From: Flavobacterium sp. I3-2
GTDB taxonomy: Bacteria > Bacteroidota > Bacteroidia > Flavobacteriales > Flavobacteriaceae
NCBI RefSeq assembly: GCF_013389595.1
Contig: NZ_CP058306.1
Coordinates: forward strand, 620,001 to 684,000
Direction: 5' to 3'
DNA: 64,000 nt
The notes under the pieces were generated by a model, which searched no databases, was not told the DNA's origin, and saw only the letters and a program-made list of their open reading frames with translations. The position numbers were made by a program, and so were the translations under genes. Below are positions 1-9,800 of the stretch, piece by piece (positions within the stretch are counted from its first letter, which is position 1; each line of letters opens with the position of its first letter).

Positions 1-430
1 TTGAAATCAAAGTCATTGGTAAAGCAACGGCTTTTGAAATTCCTTCAGGGAAATTTAAACCTAATCTTTTAGGAACCAATTCACCTAAAATCAATGTAAA
101 AAAAGTTAAGATAAACAAAACCAAACCAACGCTCAAAGATGCTGCATAAGGAGCTAAAATTGGAAATTGAATAATATAATCTTTTACAGATGTTGTTATA
201 TTATCGCCAGAATAAATACCTGTTAAAATTCCGATTAAAGTAATTCCAATCTGTACAGTCGAAAAAAAGTTGTTTGGATTATTCGCCAACTCCAAAGCCG
301 CTTTTGCACTTGAACTTCCTTTTTTAGCAGCAATTTCTAATCGATTTTTTCGAGCAGAAACTAACGCCATTTCGGACATAGAAAATATTCCATTTAATAT
401 AATCAAAAAGAAAATAATGAGTAATTCCAA
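1..430 (-). CDS. CNNM/hemolysin-family membrane protein, N-terminal part (runs off window)
   Basis: The minus-strand frame is open from 430 to the window edge and gives 143 residues of a CNNM (DUF21) membrane protein, the family that includes TlyC/CorC-type proteins linked to divalent cation export. It shows a hydrophobic first helix followed by NGIFSMSEMALVSARKNRLE, then two further hydrophobic stretches and the conserved GELVPKRLGL segment. The start is taken as TTG at 430: the frame has no ATG between an upstream stop and this codon, and starting at the next ATG would cut the first membrane helix. The C-terminal CBS and transporter-associated domains expected in the family would lie outside the window. 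Family call is firm; the start codon is an inference. Confidence 0.85.
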   Translation of the reverse strand, partial: MELLIIFFLIILNGIFSMSEMALVSARKNRLEIAAKKGSSSAKAALELANNPNNFFSTVQIGITLIGILTGIYSGDNITTSVKDYIIQFPILAPYAASLSVGLVLFILTFFTLILGELVPKRLGLNFPEGISKAVALPMTLIS

Positions 431-518
431 AGTTTGTTTGTTTAGGTTATTAAAAATACAAAAATCTTATCCTTGAAATTCAAAGATAAGATTAATGCAA
501 TTTTATTTTTTATGATTA

Positions 519-1091
519 TTATAATTTATCAATAATATTACTTAAACGTTCTGTAATTTCGGCAATTGTACCGATACCATCAACAGCATAATATTTATCT
601 TGTGTTTTATAAAACTCGATAAGTGGCGCTGTTTTTTCGTTATATTCTTCGTAACGTGTTCTAATTTTAGCTTCGTCTTGGTCATCTGCTCTTCCTGAAG
701 TTTTACCTCTTTCAAGAATACGAGCTACTAAAATATCGTCATTCGCTTCTAAACCAATCGTTGCTGTTACATCTAAATTAATAGATTTTAAGAAAGCATC
801 TAAAGCATTAGCTTGCGGAATTGTTCTTGGAAAACCATCGAATAAGAAACCAGCCTTATCCATATTTTTTTCAACCTCAGCTTTTAACATATTGATTGTA
901 AGTTCATCCGGAACCAATTCGCCGTTATCCATATAAACACGCGCTTGTTTTCCTAAATCGGTATCATTTTTTAAATTATATCTAAAAACATCACCTGTTG
1001 AGATGTGTGTTAAGTTATATTTTTCCTTTAAAAATTCTGCCTGAGTTCCTTTTCCTGCTCCAGGTTTCCCGAATAAAACAATAGCAATCAT
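519..1091 (-). CDS. adk: Adenylate kinase
   Basis: A 190-residue adenylate kinase, converting AMP + ATP to 2 ADP in the cytoplasm. The P-loop GKPGAGKGT lies at residues 8-16, the AMP-site motif FDGFPRT at 84-90, and the short LID region carries GRADDQ rather than the longer zinc-type LID, as usual in Bacteroidota. The length is typical. It lies 15 bases downstream of hpt on the same strand, so the two are probably cotranscribed as a purine salvage and energy unit. No hairpin is obvious between adk and the next minus-strand gene. Confidence 0.96.
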   Translation of the reverse strand: MIAIVLFGKPGAGKGTQAEFLKEKYNLTHISTGDVFRYNLKNDTDLGKQARVYMDNGELVPDELTINMLKAEVEKNMDKAGFLFDGFPRTIPQANALDAFLKSINLDVTATIGLEANDDILVARILERGKTSGRADDQDEAKIRTRYEEYNEKTAPLIEFYKTQDKYYAVDGIGTIAEITERLSNIIDKL

Positions 1092-1106
1092 AATTAATTT
1101 GTTTCT

Positions 1107-1637
1107 TTATTTGATTTGATAAATAGCTGGTAAATTTCTACCTTGTTTGTTGTAATCTAGACCGTATCCAACAATAAATTTATTGGTAATTTCAAAACCT
1201 ACATAATCCATTTTAATTTGTTTGGTGTAAGCTTCTGGTTTAAAAAACAAAGTAGCAATTCTCAACCCTTTGATTTTATATCTATTAAAAAGTTGTTCTA
1301 AAACTTCAATTGTATTTCCTGTATCTACAATATCTTCAACAATTACAACCGTTTTATCTGTTACATCAACATCTAAACCGATTAGTTGCTTTACTTCGTT
1401 TGTAGATTGTGTTCCTTCGTAAGATGCCATTTTTACAAATGATATTTCACACGGATTTTCATAATACTTCATTAAGTCAGACAAAACCATGAAAGAACCA
1501 TTTAAAACACCTGTAAAAACAGGCGTTTCACCTCCTAAATCTTGCATCATCTGTTTAGCAACAGTTTGTAATCTCGTCTGAATTTCTTCTTCCAAAATAT
1601 AAGGCACGAAAACTTTGTCTAAAATTTGAATTTCCAT
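1107..1637 (-). CDS. hpt: Hypoxanthine phosphoribosyltransferase
   Basis: A 176-residue purine phosphoribosyltransferase that makes IMP or GMP from the free base and PRPP. The PRPP-binding motif VVIVEDIVDTGNT is at about residues 97-109, with the flexible-loop Ser-Tyr (ASYEGTQ) at about 71-77. A longer reading from TTG at 1664 exists, but that TTG is part of a perfect -7 element TATATTTG (1662-1669), so the ATG at 1637 is chosen. The gene precedes adk with a 15-base gap; a purine salvage operon is likely. Confidence 0.93.
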   Translation of the reverse strand: MEIQILDKVFVPYILEEEIQTRLQTVAKQMMQDLGGETPVFTGVLNGSFMVLSDLMKYYENPCEISFVKMASYEGTQSTNEVKQLIGLDVDVTDKTVVIVEDIVDTGNTIEVLEQLFNRYKIKGLRIATLFFKPEAYTKQIKMDYVGFEITNKFIVGYGLDYNKQGRNLPAIYQIK

Positions 1638-1661
1638 ATCATCTAAGATTCTTACGACATG

Positions 1662-1669
1662 CAAATATA
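1662..1669 (-). promoter_or_regulatory. -7 element of the hpt-adk promoter
   Basis: TATATTTG on the minus strand matches the Bacteroidota -7 consensus TAnnTTTG. It ends 24 bases before the chosen hpt ATG. No convincing TTTG -33 element is seen upstream. It decides the hpt start, because a TTG start would sit inside the promoter. Confidence 0.6.
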
Positions 1670-1760
1670 TGAATTTGAATTGAGCTTTTGTTTTGATTTG
1701 TTTAATTTTATGATTTATTATGTTTTATTTGCGATAAATTATTAGTTCAAAAAAAATAAA

Positions 1761-2306
1761 ATGGATTCTTTAAAAATATTATCAAATTTAAAAGTTGACC
1801 TAAGCATCAAAAGTAGAATTTTTGCTAGAAACACTATTTTAGATTCACAAATTAACGCTAAAGAGTTGATTCATTTTATCAAGATTTCTAACGAAAGAAC
1901 TCAAGTTTTATTTATTTGTGTTTTAGATTATATCATTGACGAACATCCCGATTTTTTAGCTAATGATTTAGTCCTTTTTATTAATCTTCAAGAAACTTTT
2001 GCAAACGAAACTTGCAAACGCTGCACAAGTCGAATTATTTTTAATTTACTTAAATACGACGCTACATTATTTTCAAAAAAACAAAAAGATAAATTAATCG
2101 ACATTCATTTTGATTGGTTAATTACAAATTCGTTAGTTGCAACAAGAGTCAATTGTTTAAGCGTTTTATTTGAATTACGAAACGAAACCGATTGGATTAA
2201 ACCTGAACTTGTAGCAATCATTGACCAACAAATGCAATTAAACGAAGCTTCGTTTGTTAGCCGAGCCAAAAAAATAATGAAGAAAATTCATAAAGAAGCT
2301 AAGTAA
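1761..2306 (+). CDS. Conserved helical protein of unknown function (HEAT-like)
   Basis: A 181-residue soluble protein with no signal peptide or membrane segment. It is almost entirely predicted helix with repeating amphipathic segments, suggesting an ARM/HEAT-type fold; the pair Cys-Lys-Arg-Cys is near residues 94-97. I do not recognise a catalytic motif. It lies between the divergent hpt promoter and purK, about 60 bases before purK, in a purine gene neighbourhood. In related genomes a protein of this kind often sits near purB/purK, but a purine role here is only inferred from position. Confidence 0.65.
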   Translation: MDSLKILSNLKVDLSIKSRIFARNTILDSQINAKELIHFIKISNERTQVLFICVLDYIIDEHPDFLANDLVLFINLQETFANETCKRCTSRIIFNLLKYDATLFSKKQKDKLIDIHFDWLITNSLVATRVNCLSVLFELRNETDWIKPELVAIIDQQMQLNEASFVSRAKKIMKKIHKEAK

Positions 2307-2324
2307 TAAGTTCTTGTAAAATTT

Positions 2325-2332
2325 TATCTTTG
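2325..2332 (+). promoter_or_regulatory. -7 element upstream of purK
   Basis: TATCTTTG matches TAnnTTTG exactly and lies 34 bases before the purK ATG, giving purK its own promoter apart from the preceding gene. No TTTG at the expected -33 distance is evident. Confidence 0.55.
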
Positions 2333-2366
2333 CGCTCTAAACAACAACACAATTAAAAATTTAACG

Positions 2367-3521
2367 ATGAGTTTTTTTTCTTCAGATTTTAAATTAGGAA
2401 TTTTAGGTGGCGGTCAACTTGGTAAAATGATGTTGACTGAAACTAGAAAATTCGACATTCAAACTTATGTAGTTGACCCAAGTTCTGAGGCACCTTGCCA
2501 ATTCGGAGCTACAAAATTCTTTCAAGGTTCTTTAAACGATTATCAAACCGTTATCGATTTAGGAAATCAAGTAGATGTTTTAACCATTGAAATTGAAAAT
2601 GTAAATCTTGAAGCTTTAGAAACTTTAGAAGCAGAAGGTAAAAAAGTTTTTCCTTCGCCAAAAACCTTACGTTTGATTTCAAACAAAGGAAATCAGAAAG
2701 ATTTTTACACCCAACATAATATTCCAACAGCACCATACGAACGTTTTTTAACTTTAACGGCTTTAAAAGCGGAAGTTGCAAACGGAAACATTGAAATCCC
2801 TTTTGTTTGGAAAGCAACTGAAGGTGGTTATGACGGAAACGGCGTTAAAGTAGTTCGTAAAATAGAAGATTTAGAAACCCTTCCAGAAACTGAATGTATT
2901 GCAGAAACGATGATTCCGTTTAAAAACGAATTAGCAGTTATTGTAGCTCGTTCGGTATCAGGAGAAATCAAAACGTATCCGGTTGTTGAGATGGAATTTC
3001 ATCCAGAAGCAAATCAAGTAGAATACGTAATTTGTCCGGCTCGTATTGATGAGAAGGTTGCAAACAACGCTCGCGAAATTGCTTTAAAAGTTTCAGAAGC
3101 TTATAATCATGTAGGTTTATTAGCTGTTGAAATGTTTCAAACTCAAAACGATGAGATTTTAGTGAATGAGGTTGCTCCTCGCCCACATAATTCAGGTCAT
3201 TATTCGATTGAAGCGAGTTATACTTCGCAATTTGAACAACACATTCGCGCAATTTTAGATTTACCTTTAGGAAACACCGATAGTAAAGTTGCCGGAATTA
3301 TGGTAAATTTAGTTGGTGAAGAAGGTTATTCTGGACAAGTAGTTTATGAAAACATCGAAAAGATTATGGCAATTGACGGTGTTACTCCTCATATTTACGG
3401 AAAACGCGAAACACGTCCGTTCCGTAAAATGGGTCACGTAACTATTGTAAACGAAAACATGGCTGAAGCTCGTAAAGTTGCACAACAAGTTAAAGAAACG
3501 ATTCGAGTGATTTCGAAATAA
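2367..3521 (+). CDS. purK: 5-(carboxyamino)imidazole ribonucleotide synthase
   Basis: A 384-residue ATP-grasp enzyme that carboxylates AIR to N5-CAIR using ATP and bicarbonate in de novo purine synthesis. The N-terminal nucleotide-binding motif LGILGGGQLGKMM is at about residues 9-21, the ATP-grasp lysine region PFVWKATEGGYDGNGVKV at about 145-162, and the metal/phosphate-binding stretch VNEVAPRPHNSGHYS at about 267-281. The length is typical. Its pathway partner purE follows at 4491, but three small genes lie between the two. Confidence 0.96.
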   Translation: MSFFSSDFKLGILGGGQLGKMMLTETRKFDIQTYVVDPSSEAPCQFGATKFFQGSLNDYQTVIDLGNQVDVLTIEIENVNLEALETLEAEGKKVFPSPKTLRLISNKGNQKDFYTQHNIPTAPYERFLTLTALKAEVANGNIEIPFVWKATEGGYDGNGVKVVRKIEDLETLPETECIAETMIPFKNELAVIVARSVSGEIKTYPVVEMEFHPEANQVEYVICPARIDEKVANNAREIALKVSEAYNHVGLLAVEMFQTQNDEILVNEVAPRPHNSGHYSIEASYTSQFEQHIRAILDLPLGNTDSKVAGIMVNLVGEEGYSGQVVYENIEKIMAIDGVTPHIYGKRETRPFRKMGHVTIVNENMAEARKVAQQVKETIRVISK

Positions 3522-3578
3522 TTTTTTTGTAAATTTGATAATTGGCTGCAAGCTTAAGAAATTATCTATAAATCATTA

Positions 3579-3881
3579 ATGAAAAAATTTAGAAAATCTA
3601 TTTGGGTATTTTTAATTCTTTTTTTTCCTAGCATAATGAAAGCTGAAGGTCAAGATGGAATCGGAAAAATGTTTTCTTTTTTTGATGTATTAATGCAAAT
3701 AGTCAATGGATTTATATTTACTTTTTTTATTGGTTTTATAATAAAGCTTTTATTGAAAAAAATTTGTAGAAATCAAAAACATCAGAATTATATTTCTTTT
3801 AGCATTGCTTTATTAATTGTTATTTTATTACAGATTTGTTACCAAGAAAAATTCACTTATTTAATCTACAATAATTTATAA
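3579..3881 (+). CDS. Small membrane protein of unknown function
   Basis: A 100-residue protein with a basic N-terminus and a hydrophobic segment that looks like a signal peptide or anchor (residues 6-22). Two further hydrophobic helices follow (about 40-60 and 73-90), separated by a short Lys/Arg/Asn-rich loop with a cysteine. I do not recognise a family. It lies 57 bases downstream of purK and just upstream of the toxin-antitoxin remnant, so it may belong to inserted accessory material splitting purK from purE. Confidence 0.5.
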   Translation: MKKFRKSIWVFLILFFPSIMKAEGQDGIGKMFSFFDVLMQIVNGFIFTFFIGFIIKLLLKKICRNQKHQNYISFSIALLIVILLQICYQEKFTYLIYNNL

Positions 3882-3956
3882 TTAGAAAGACAATAAGTAT
3901 TCTATAATAAATCTTCAACCAAACAAAAGCTTGGTGAAAATCAAAATATTCAAATT

Positions 3957-4193
3957 ATGAAAACTGCAGATTTAAAATTAGAAATTATTAGTAAAATAGC
4001 CGAACTTAAAGAAGTTAGAATCATAGAAGAAATTAAGCGTCTTTTAGATTTTGAATTAAGTAAGGATGTTTATAATTTATCATCTGAACAATTAAACGCT
4101 ATTGAAGAATCTCGAAAAGAATATAAAATCGGAGATTGTTTAAATGACGATGAAGCAACTAATGATATTAACCAATGGTTAAGCGAAAAATAA
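3957..4193 (+). CDS. Antitoxin-like protein of a type II toxin-antitoxin pair
   Basis: A 78-residue acidic protein. The N-terminal half (residues 1-34) is a helical segment typical of small Bacteroidota antitoxin or addiction-module components, and the C-terminus ends in an acidic stretch with QWLSEK. The putative ParE/RelE toxin frame starts inside its last codons (ATG at 4175), the usual overlap of antitoxin-toxin pairs. No DNA-binding motif is clear. The assignment rests mainly on size, composition and the toxin-like neighbour. The toxin reading frame is broken, so this antitoxin may be an orphan. Confidence 0.6.
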   Translation: MKTADLKLEIISKIAELKEVRIIEEIKRLLDFELSKDVYNLSSEQLNAIEESRKEYKIGDCLNDDEATNDINQWLSEK

Positions 4194-4472
4194 TTTGGAC
4201 AAAATCTGCAATTTCTAATCGAAAACAAATTCTTGAATATTGATTTCATCGAACATTATCAAAAAAAATACAACAAAAAACTAAATGATTTATTTTCTGA
4301 ACGGATTAAATTAATATCTGTATATCCTGAAATTGGTAGAAAAACAAACGATTCAAATATCCGAGTTACTCCAGTTAAAGATTATTTAATCATGTACGAA
4401 TTCAACTTAACAGAAATAATTATTCACTTAATTTGGGATTCAAGAAGAGACGAATCAAAAATGCATAAATAA
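4175..4472 (+). pseudogene. ParE/RelE-family toxin, frameshifted
   Basis: Two frames together make one ParE-like toxin. From ATG 4175 the first frame encodes 22 residues beginning MVKRKIIWTKSAISN, the usual ParE N-terminus, ending Tyr then TGA at 4241. The adjacent frame, open from about 4233 to 4472, continues with KLNDLFSERIKLISVYPEIG, then RVTPVKDYLIMYEF and IIHLIWDSRRDE, the standard middle and C-terminal ParE motifs. The frames differ by one base near 4235-4245, where the helix-one/helix-two junction should be. Read as it stands, full-length toxin cannot be made. A sequencing error or, less likely, recoding cannot be excluded. Confidence 0.72.
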
Positions 4473-4490
4473 ACAACAACACAACAATAA

Positions 4491-4973
4491 ATGAAAGTAG
4501 CAGTAGTAATGGGAAGTATTTCGGACATGCCGGTTATGCAACAAGCCATCGACGTATTAAAAGAATTCGGAATTGAAACACATGTTGATATTGTTTCAGC
4601 GCACAGAACTCCAGAGAAATTAGTAGATTTTTCTAACAACGCACACAAAAACGGAATCAACGTAATTATCGCGGGTGCCGGTGGAGCTGCACATTTACCA
4701 GGAATGGTAGCTTCTATGAGTCCGCTTCCGGTAATTGGAGTTCCTGTAAAATCATCAAACTCTATTGACGGTTGGGATTCGGTTTTATCTATCTTACAAA
4801 TGCCAGGTGGCGTTCCGGTTGCAACGGTAGCTTTAAACGGAGCAAAAAATGCAGGATTATTAGCAGTACAAATTCTTGCTAGTCAAAATGCAGATTTATT
4901 AGAAAAAATGATTCAATACAAATTAGGTTTAAAAGAAGCGGTTTTAAAAGCTGCTGAAGGTTTAAACAAATAA
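4491..4973 (+). CDS. purE: 5-(carboxyamino)imidazole ribonucleotide mutase
   Basis: A 160-residue class I PurE that converts N5-CAIR to CAIR, the step after PurK. Conserved motifs are GSISDMPVM (residues 8-16), SAHRTPEK (about 38-45), the glycine-rich AGAGGAAHLPGM (about 61-72) and the loop GVPVKSS. The length fits the octameric bacterial enzyme. It starts 18 bases after the broken toxin gene and ends at a strong hairpin terminator, so its transcription probably depends on the purK promoter or on one inside the inserted genes. Confidence 0.96.
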   Translation: MKVAVVMGSISDMPVMQQAIDVLKEFGIETHVDIVSAHRTPEKLVDFSNNAHKNGINVIIAGAGGAAHLPGMVASMSPLPVIGVPVKSSNSIDGWDSVLSILQMPGGVPVATVALNGAKNAGLLAVQILASQNADLLEKMIQYKLGLKEAVLKAAEGLNK

Positions 4974-4987
4974 GATACAACAAGAAA

Positions 4988-5013
4988 AACCAACCCCGAA
5001 AGGTTGGTTTTTT
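4988..5013. terminator. Bidirectional hairpin terminator after purE
   Basis: AACCAACC and GGTTGGTT form a perfect 8-bp stem around a 6-base loop. A T-run follows on the plus strand, and an A-run precedes it to serve the minus strand. It separates the convergent purE and metallophosphoesterase genes. Confidence 0.85.
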
Positions 5014-5038
5014 CACACACACACTTGAATAAAAATTC

Positions 5039-6604
5039 TTATTCAGTAATTTTATATATTGTTTCTCCGAAATGTACTTTTCCGTACATATCTGTCGCTT
5101 TGATTTTTACTTTATATTCACCCACAGGCAAATCTGTAGGGATTTTAGCAGACCATAAATGTGTTGACTTCATCGATTTCGACGGACGACGACCTTCCAT
5201 GGCTTTTTCTGAAACATCCCATTTATAGAAAGTACTTTCGTACGCAGGGTCATCATCATTTGTGTATTTCATTTTTTTCCATTCTCCGTTATTTACACTG
5301 AATAAAACCTCATCGGTTGGCGTTCCCATAAACACATTTGCAAAAACTTCATGACGACTTTTCTTAGCTTTTTTAACAGCCTTTGGCGCAAAAACATTAA
5401 TCTGATAAGCTTCTGGTTTACCAGCAACTTTATAATCTACTTTATAAGTATTTCCATCAAAATGAATAAAAGCATAACCTTTTGGCGTTCCGTCACGCAT
5501 CGTCGAAGCCGGAACTCCTTGCGCATTTTTCTCACCTGAATACCAATCTCCAGAAGTTGTTCCTACATTGTATTCATGATGCGGAGTTGAACGATTAAAT
5601 CCTTTATCTTTTCCGTAAAAAATTTGTTGTTGAATATGCGTATGAGCAGAAAGTGACAAGGTATTTGGAAAATCTTTTAATAAATCAAATAATCTATCTC
5701 TGTCTTCTACACGAAACCATTCTCCATTATTATCTTCTAACGGAATATGATGTGACAGTACAATCAAATGATCTTTTGGGACATGTTTCAAATCATTTTC
5801 AATAAATTTCAACTGGTCTTCTCTTAAACCACCCCAATAACTTTTTCCGTCACGCGGATCTGGATACAAAATATTATCTAAAATAATAAAATGCACTTTT
5901 CCGTAATTGTATGAATAATTAGCAGGTCCAAAATTCTGTTCAAATGATTCATCAGAATGTTCGTCGATTTTAGCATCATAATTCATATCATGATTTCCGA
6001 TTACATTATACCATGGCAAACCAATTTCTTTTATTACATTTTTATATGGTAAATGCAAATCTAAATCATCACCAACCAAATCACCTAAACTGATTCCAAA
6101 AACAGCTTTATTACTATCGATTTCGTTTACAATTCCATCTTTAAAAAATTGAATTTCTTCTAAAGTATAAGCTTGTGGATCACCAAATGCATAAGCTGTG
6201 AATTGGTCTGATTCTGTTTGAGGAATTAAAGCAAAATTGATTTCTTTAGGCAACTTTCCTGTTGGTTCAATAGCTTTGTATTTTGATTTTGGTGAACCAG
6301 AAGGACGATAATTATAATAGAATTTAGGCAAATTATATTCGTCTAGCAAAAACTGATATGCATTTGGCTTAATAACAAATAAAGTTTGTCCATCGGTAAG
6401 CATTATTTCATATTTACCTTTAGCATCCGTCGCCGCAACATCCACACCATTACTTACTAATACATTTGGAATACCGATTTCTTTTGAATCTTTTTTACCA
6501 TTTTTATTGTTGTCATTAAAAACAAAACCTTTAGCTTTTTCTTGGGCATTCAAAACTGAAAAAGACAAAAGGAATGTCGCTAAAACAATTCTTTTAATAT
6601 TCAT
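5039..6604 (-). CDS. Secreted calcineurin-like metallophosphoesterase
   Basis: A 521-residue protein with an N-terminal signal peptide (residues 1-20, ending LNAQ). A small beta-sandwich N-domain follows (about 25-125), with the sequence NNKNGKKDSKE resembling a metallophosphatase N-terminal domain. The phosphoesterase core then shows FGDPQ (140-144), GDLVGDD (174-180), GNHD (203-206), SHH (284-286) and SAHTH (319-323), the order of the metal-binding blocks. A C-terminal beta domain occupies about 395-521. The first block has Asp-Pro-Gln where many relatives have Asp-x-His, as seen in this subfamily. It is transcribed divergently from SusC/SusD, so it may release phosphate from, or process, a ligand of that transporter. 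The substrate is unknown. Confidence 0.88.
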   Translation of the reverse strand: MNIKRIVLATFLLSFSVLNAQEKAKGFVFNDNNKNGKKDSKEIGIPNVLVSNGVDVAATDAKGKYEIMLTDGQTLFVIKPNAYQFLLDEYNLPKFYYNYRPSGSPKSKYKAIEPTGKLPKEINFALIPQTESDQFTAYAFGDPQAYTLEEIQFFKDGIVNEIDSNKAVFGISLGDLVGDDLDLHLPYKNVIKEIGLPWYNVIGNHDMNYDAKIDEHSDESFEQNFGPANYSYNYGKVHFIILDNILYPDPRDGKSYWGGLREDQLKFIENDLKHVPKDHLIVLSHHIPLEDNNGEWFRVEDRDRLFDLLKDFPNTLSLSAHTHIQQQIFYGKDKGFNRSTPHHEYNVGTTSGDWYSGEKNAQGVPASTMRDGTPKGYAFIHFDGNTYKVDYKVAGKPEAYQINVFAPKAVKKAKKSRHEVFANVFMGTPTDEVLFSVNNGEWKKMKYTNDDDPAYESTFYKWDVSEKAMEGRRPSKSMKSTHLWSAKIPTDLPVGEYKVKIKATDMYGKVHFGETIYKITE

Positions 6605-6813
6605 TTTTATTGATTTTTAGTTCTAACAAAACTCCTAAATAATATTCTTTTCGAAAAAAAAGTTAGATTACTAAAACTTTAATAAAATCAGGAAAACTAC
6701 TTGTTTTTCTAATATTCCGATAACCTTTTATTACAATTTTGATAATCCTATTTACACCTTTAAAACAATTTTGTTGATTGAAATTTGTCCCAATAAAAAT
6801 CAAACAACTAACA

Positions 6814-9800
6814 ATGAAAAAAAATTACTGCGATTTAAAAACGCTGATCCGAATTTTTTCTTTAGCGTCGCTCGTATTTTGTAATTCAACAATTACCTAT
6901 GCAAATGAAACAAAATATCATTTTGCTTCGAATGTTAATTCAGAAAAGATTCTAATCACAGGTGTTATTTTAAATGAAAACGGAAAACCATTAGAAGGAG
7001 CTTCTGTTCATATAAAAGGAACAAACATTGGTTCAGAAACAAATGCGCTGGGAGTTTTCTCTCTAGAAAGTTTAGAAAACGATGTTACGCTTGTAGTTAA
7101 TTATTTGGGATATGTAGAATATGAAATGTTTTACACAGGTCAAAAAAACATTGTTATAACCATGCTTCCTGATTTAAATGATCAAATGGAAGAAATGGTA
7201 ATTACAGCTTTAGGTATAAAACGAGAAGAAAAACAATTAGGTTATGCACAACAAAAATTAGGTGCTGATGATTTTACCGATGCAAGATCAAACAATTGGG
7301 TTGATAATATGAAAGGTAAAGTTGCTGGTATGACTTTTACTTCTGCTAGTTCAGGACCTATGAGTTCAACCCAAGTTGTTTTACGTGGAAATCGTTCGAT
7401 TGACGCAAACGCAAACGGCGCTTTAATTGTAGTTGATGGTATTCCAATTAATTCTGGAATGGTTTCTTCGGGAGAATCAAACGGTTATCTATCTTCAGAT
7501 TCACCAGTCGATTTCGGAAATGGAATGTCAGACATCAATCCAGAAGATATCGAATCGGTAACTGTACTTAAAGGTGCTGGAGCAACTGCATTATATGGTT
7601 CTCGTGCAGCAAACGGAGCAATTATGATTACTACTAAATCTGGTAAAAAAGCAAAAGGATTAGGAATTACATATAGCTCAAACGTTTCAGTTGATGTTAT
7701 TCAACGCTGGCCAGATTGGCAAACTCAATATGGTTCAGGAACAGGAAAAGCATTCAATGCTGATGGTGATTTATACTATTCATTTGGTGCAAGTGAAGAT
7801 GGACCTGGAACACAAAGTAATTTAGGATTTGGACCTAAATTTGATGGTCAATATTATTTCCAATACGACCCAGTTACACAAGGTCAAGGCGCTGAAAGAA
7901 CACTTTGGCAAAACTATGACAACGCTCGTAAAGGTTTCTGGAAAACCGGAAATACGGTAACAAACAGCCTTTCTTTTGAAGGTGGTGATGATAAAGGTTC
8001 AATGCGTGCATCGTTAACACATACAAAAAACGAGTGGATTATGCCTAATACTGGATTTGACAGAACTGTAATTTCTACTAAAGGAAATTATCAAATCTCT
8101 AAAAACATTAAGCTTAATTCAACTATCAACTTTTCAAATCGCGGAAGTGACAACTTACCTTTAACCGGTTACAACAACCATTCGATTGCTTATTTTATGA
8201 TTCTTACGAATCCAAATACGAATTTAGATTGGTATAAATATCAGTTATGGAAAGACAATAGTAAAACAGAACAAATTAGTCCATTTAGTTCGTATTTAGA
8301 GAATCCGTATGTGTTAGCTTACGAGGTACTAAACAGCATGAACAACAATACATTAACGGGTAATTTAAGTTTAGATATTGATTTTACTAAAAACTTAAAA
8401 TTAATGGTTCGTTCGGGAATCAATACATCACAAGAAACTCGTGAACAAAAACGTCCGTACGATTTAAATAAATTCGCTCAAGGATACTATTCAAAAAGTA
8501 TGATTCATAGCGAAGAAATTAACACTGATTTCTTACTTACATATAAAGGAAACGAATCTGAAATTTTCAATTATAGCTTATCAGTTGGAGGAAACAACAT
8601 GGTTAATAAATTCCAACAGATGACTTCAAAAGCTAATGGTTTAGTTGTTCCTGGAATTTACAAATTTGCTAATGCCTTAAACACTGTAATTACAAATACT
8701 GACGATGCTTATCAAAAGGTAAACAGTATGTATGCATTAGGTTCATTTTCATATAAAAACCAAATTTTCTTAGATTTAACAGCTCGAAACGATTGGTCTT
8801 CTACTCTACCTGCAAAAAACAATTCGTATTTCTATCCATCGGCCAACTTAAGTGTGATAATGAGTGACATCATAAACATGCCATTATTTATTGACTTTGC
8901 AAAAATTCGTGGTTCTTGGGCACAAGTAGGTAATGATTCAAATCCGTATTTAGTAAGTAAATATTATAATAATAGTGATTTCGCCGCATCGGCAGTTGTA
9001 GATACAAACTTATTTAATTCAGATTTAAAACCAGAATTAACAACATCTTTTGAAGTTGGTGCAGATATGCGTTTTTTACATGACCGCATTGGTTTTGATT
9101 TTTCTTACTATAATACCGTTTCAGAAAATCAAATCATTCGTGTACCTGTAGATTATGCAACCGGATATACAAGTAAATATATTAATGCTGGTAAAGTTTT
9201 AAACCGTGGAATTGAAGTTACTTTACATGCTACTCCATTAAAATCTCCAGACTTTGAATGGAAAACAACATTCACTTATTCTAAAAATCACAACGAAATT
9301 TTAGAATTAGCTGCAGGTGTTGAAGGTGGAGACGAACAAACATTATCATCTTCTGGTACGGTAAGTATCATTGGAAAAGTTGGTGGTTCTACAGGTGATA
9401 TGTATGGTTATGGTTTTGTTAGAAATGACGAAGGAAAAATCATTTATAACGAAACTACAGGCTTACCAGTAAGACCTGACGAAGTTCAAAAAATCGGAAA
9501 TGCTTACGCTGACTGGAAAGGTGGTTGGACAAACAACTTCAAATATAAAAACTTTACATTAGGAGTTACTATTGACGGTTCTTTCGGAGGAACTTTATAT
9601 TCGCAATCGTATCATAAAATGATGGAACACGGAAAACTTAATGGTTCGTTGCCTGGACGTGAAGAAGGATTTATCATTGGAGATGGAGTAATCCAAAATG
9701 CAGATGGTAGCTTCAGTCCAAATACAACAAAAGTGGATGTTCCAGGATATTATTCTGAATATTATCGTCGTGCAAACGTTGAAGCAAATAGTTTTGATGC

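Noticed and set aside
6778..6813. TTG at 6778 as the SusC start
   Set aside because: It adds 12 residues before a normal signal peptide; ATG 6814 is a better start.
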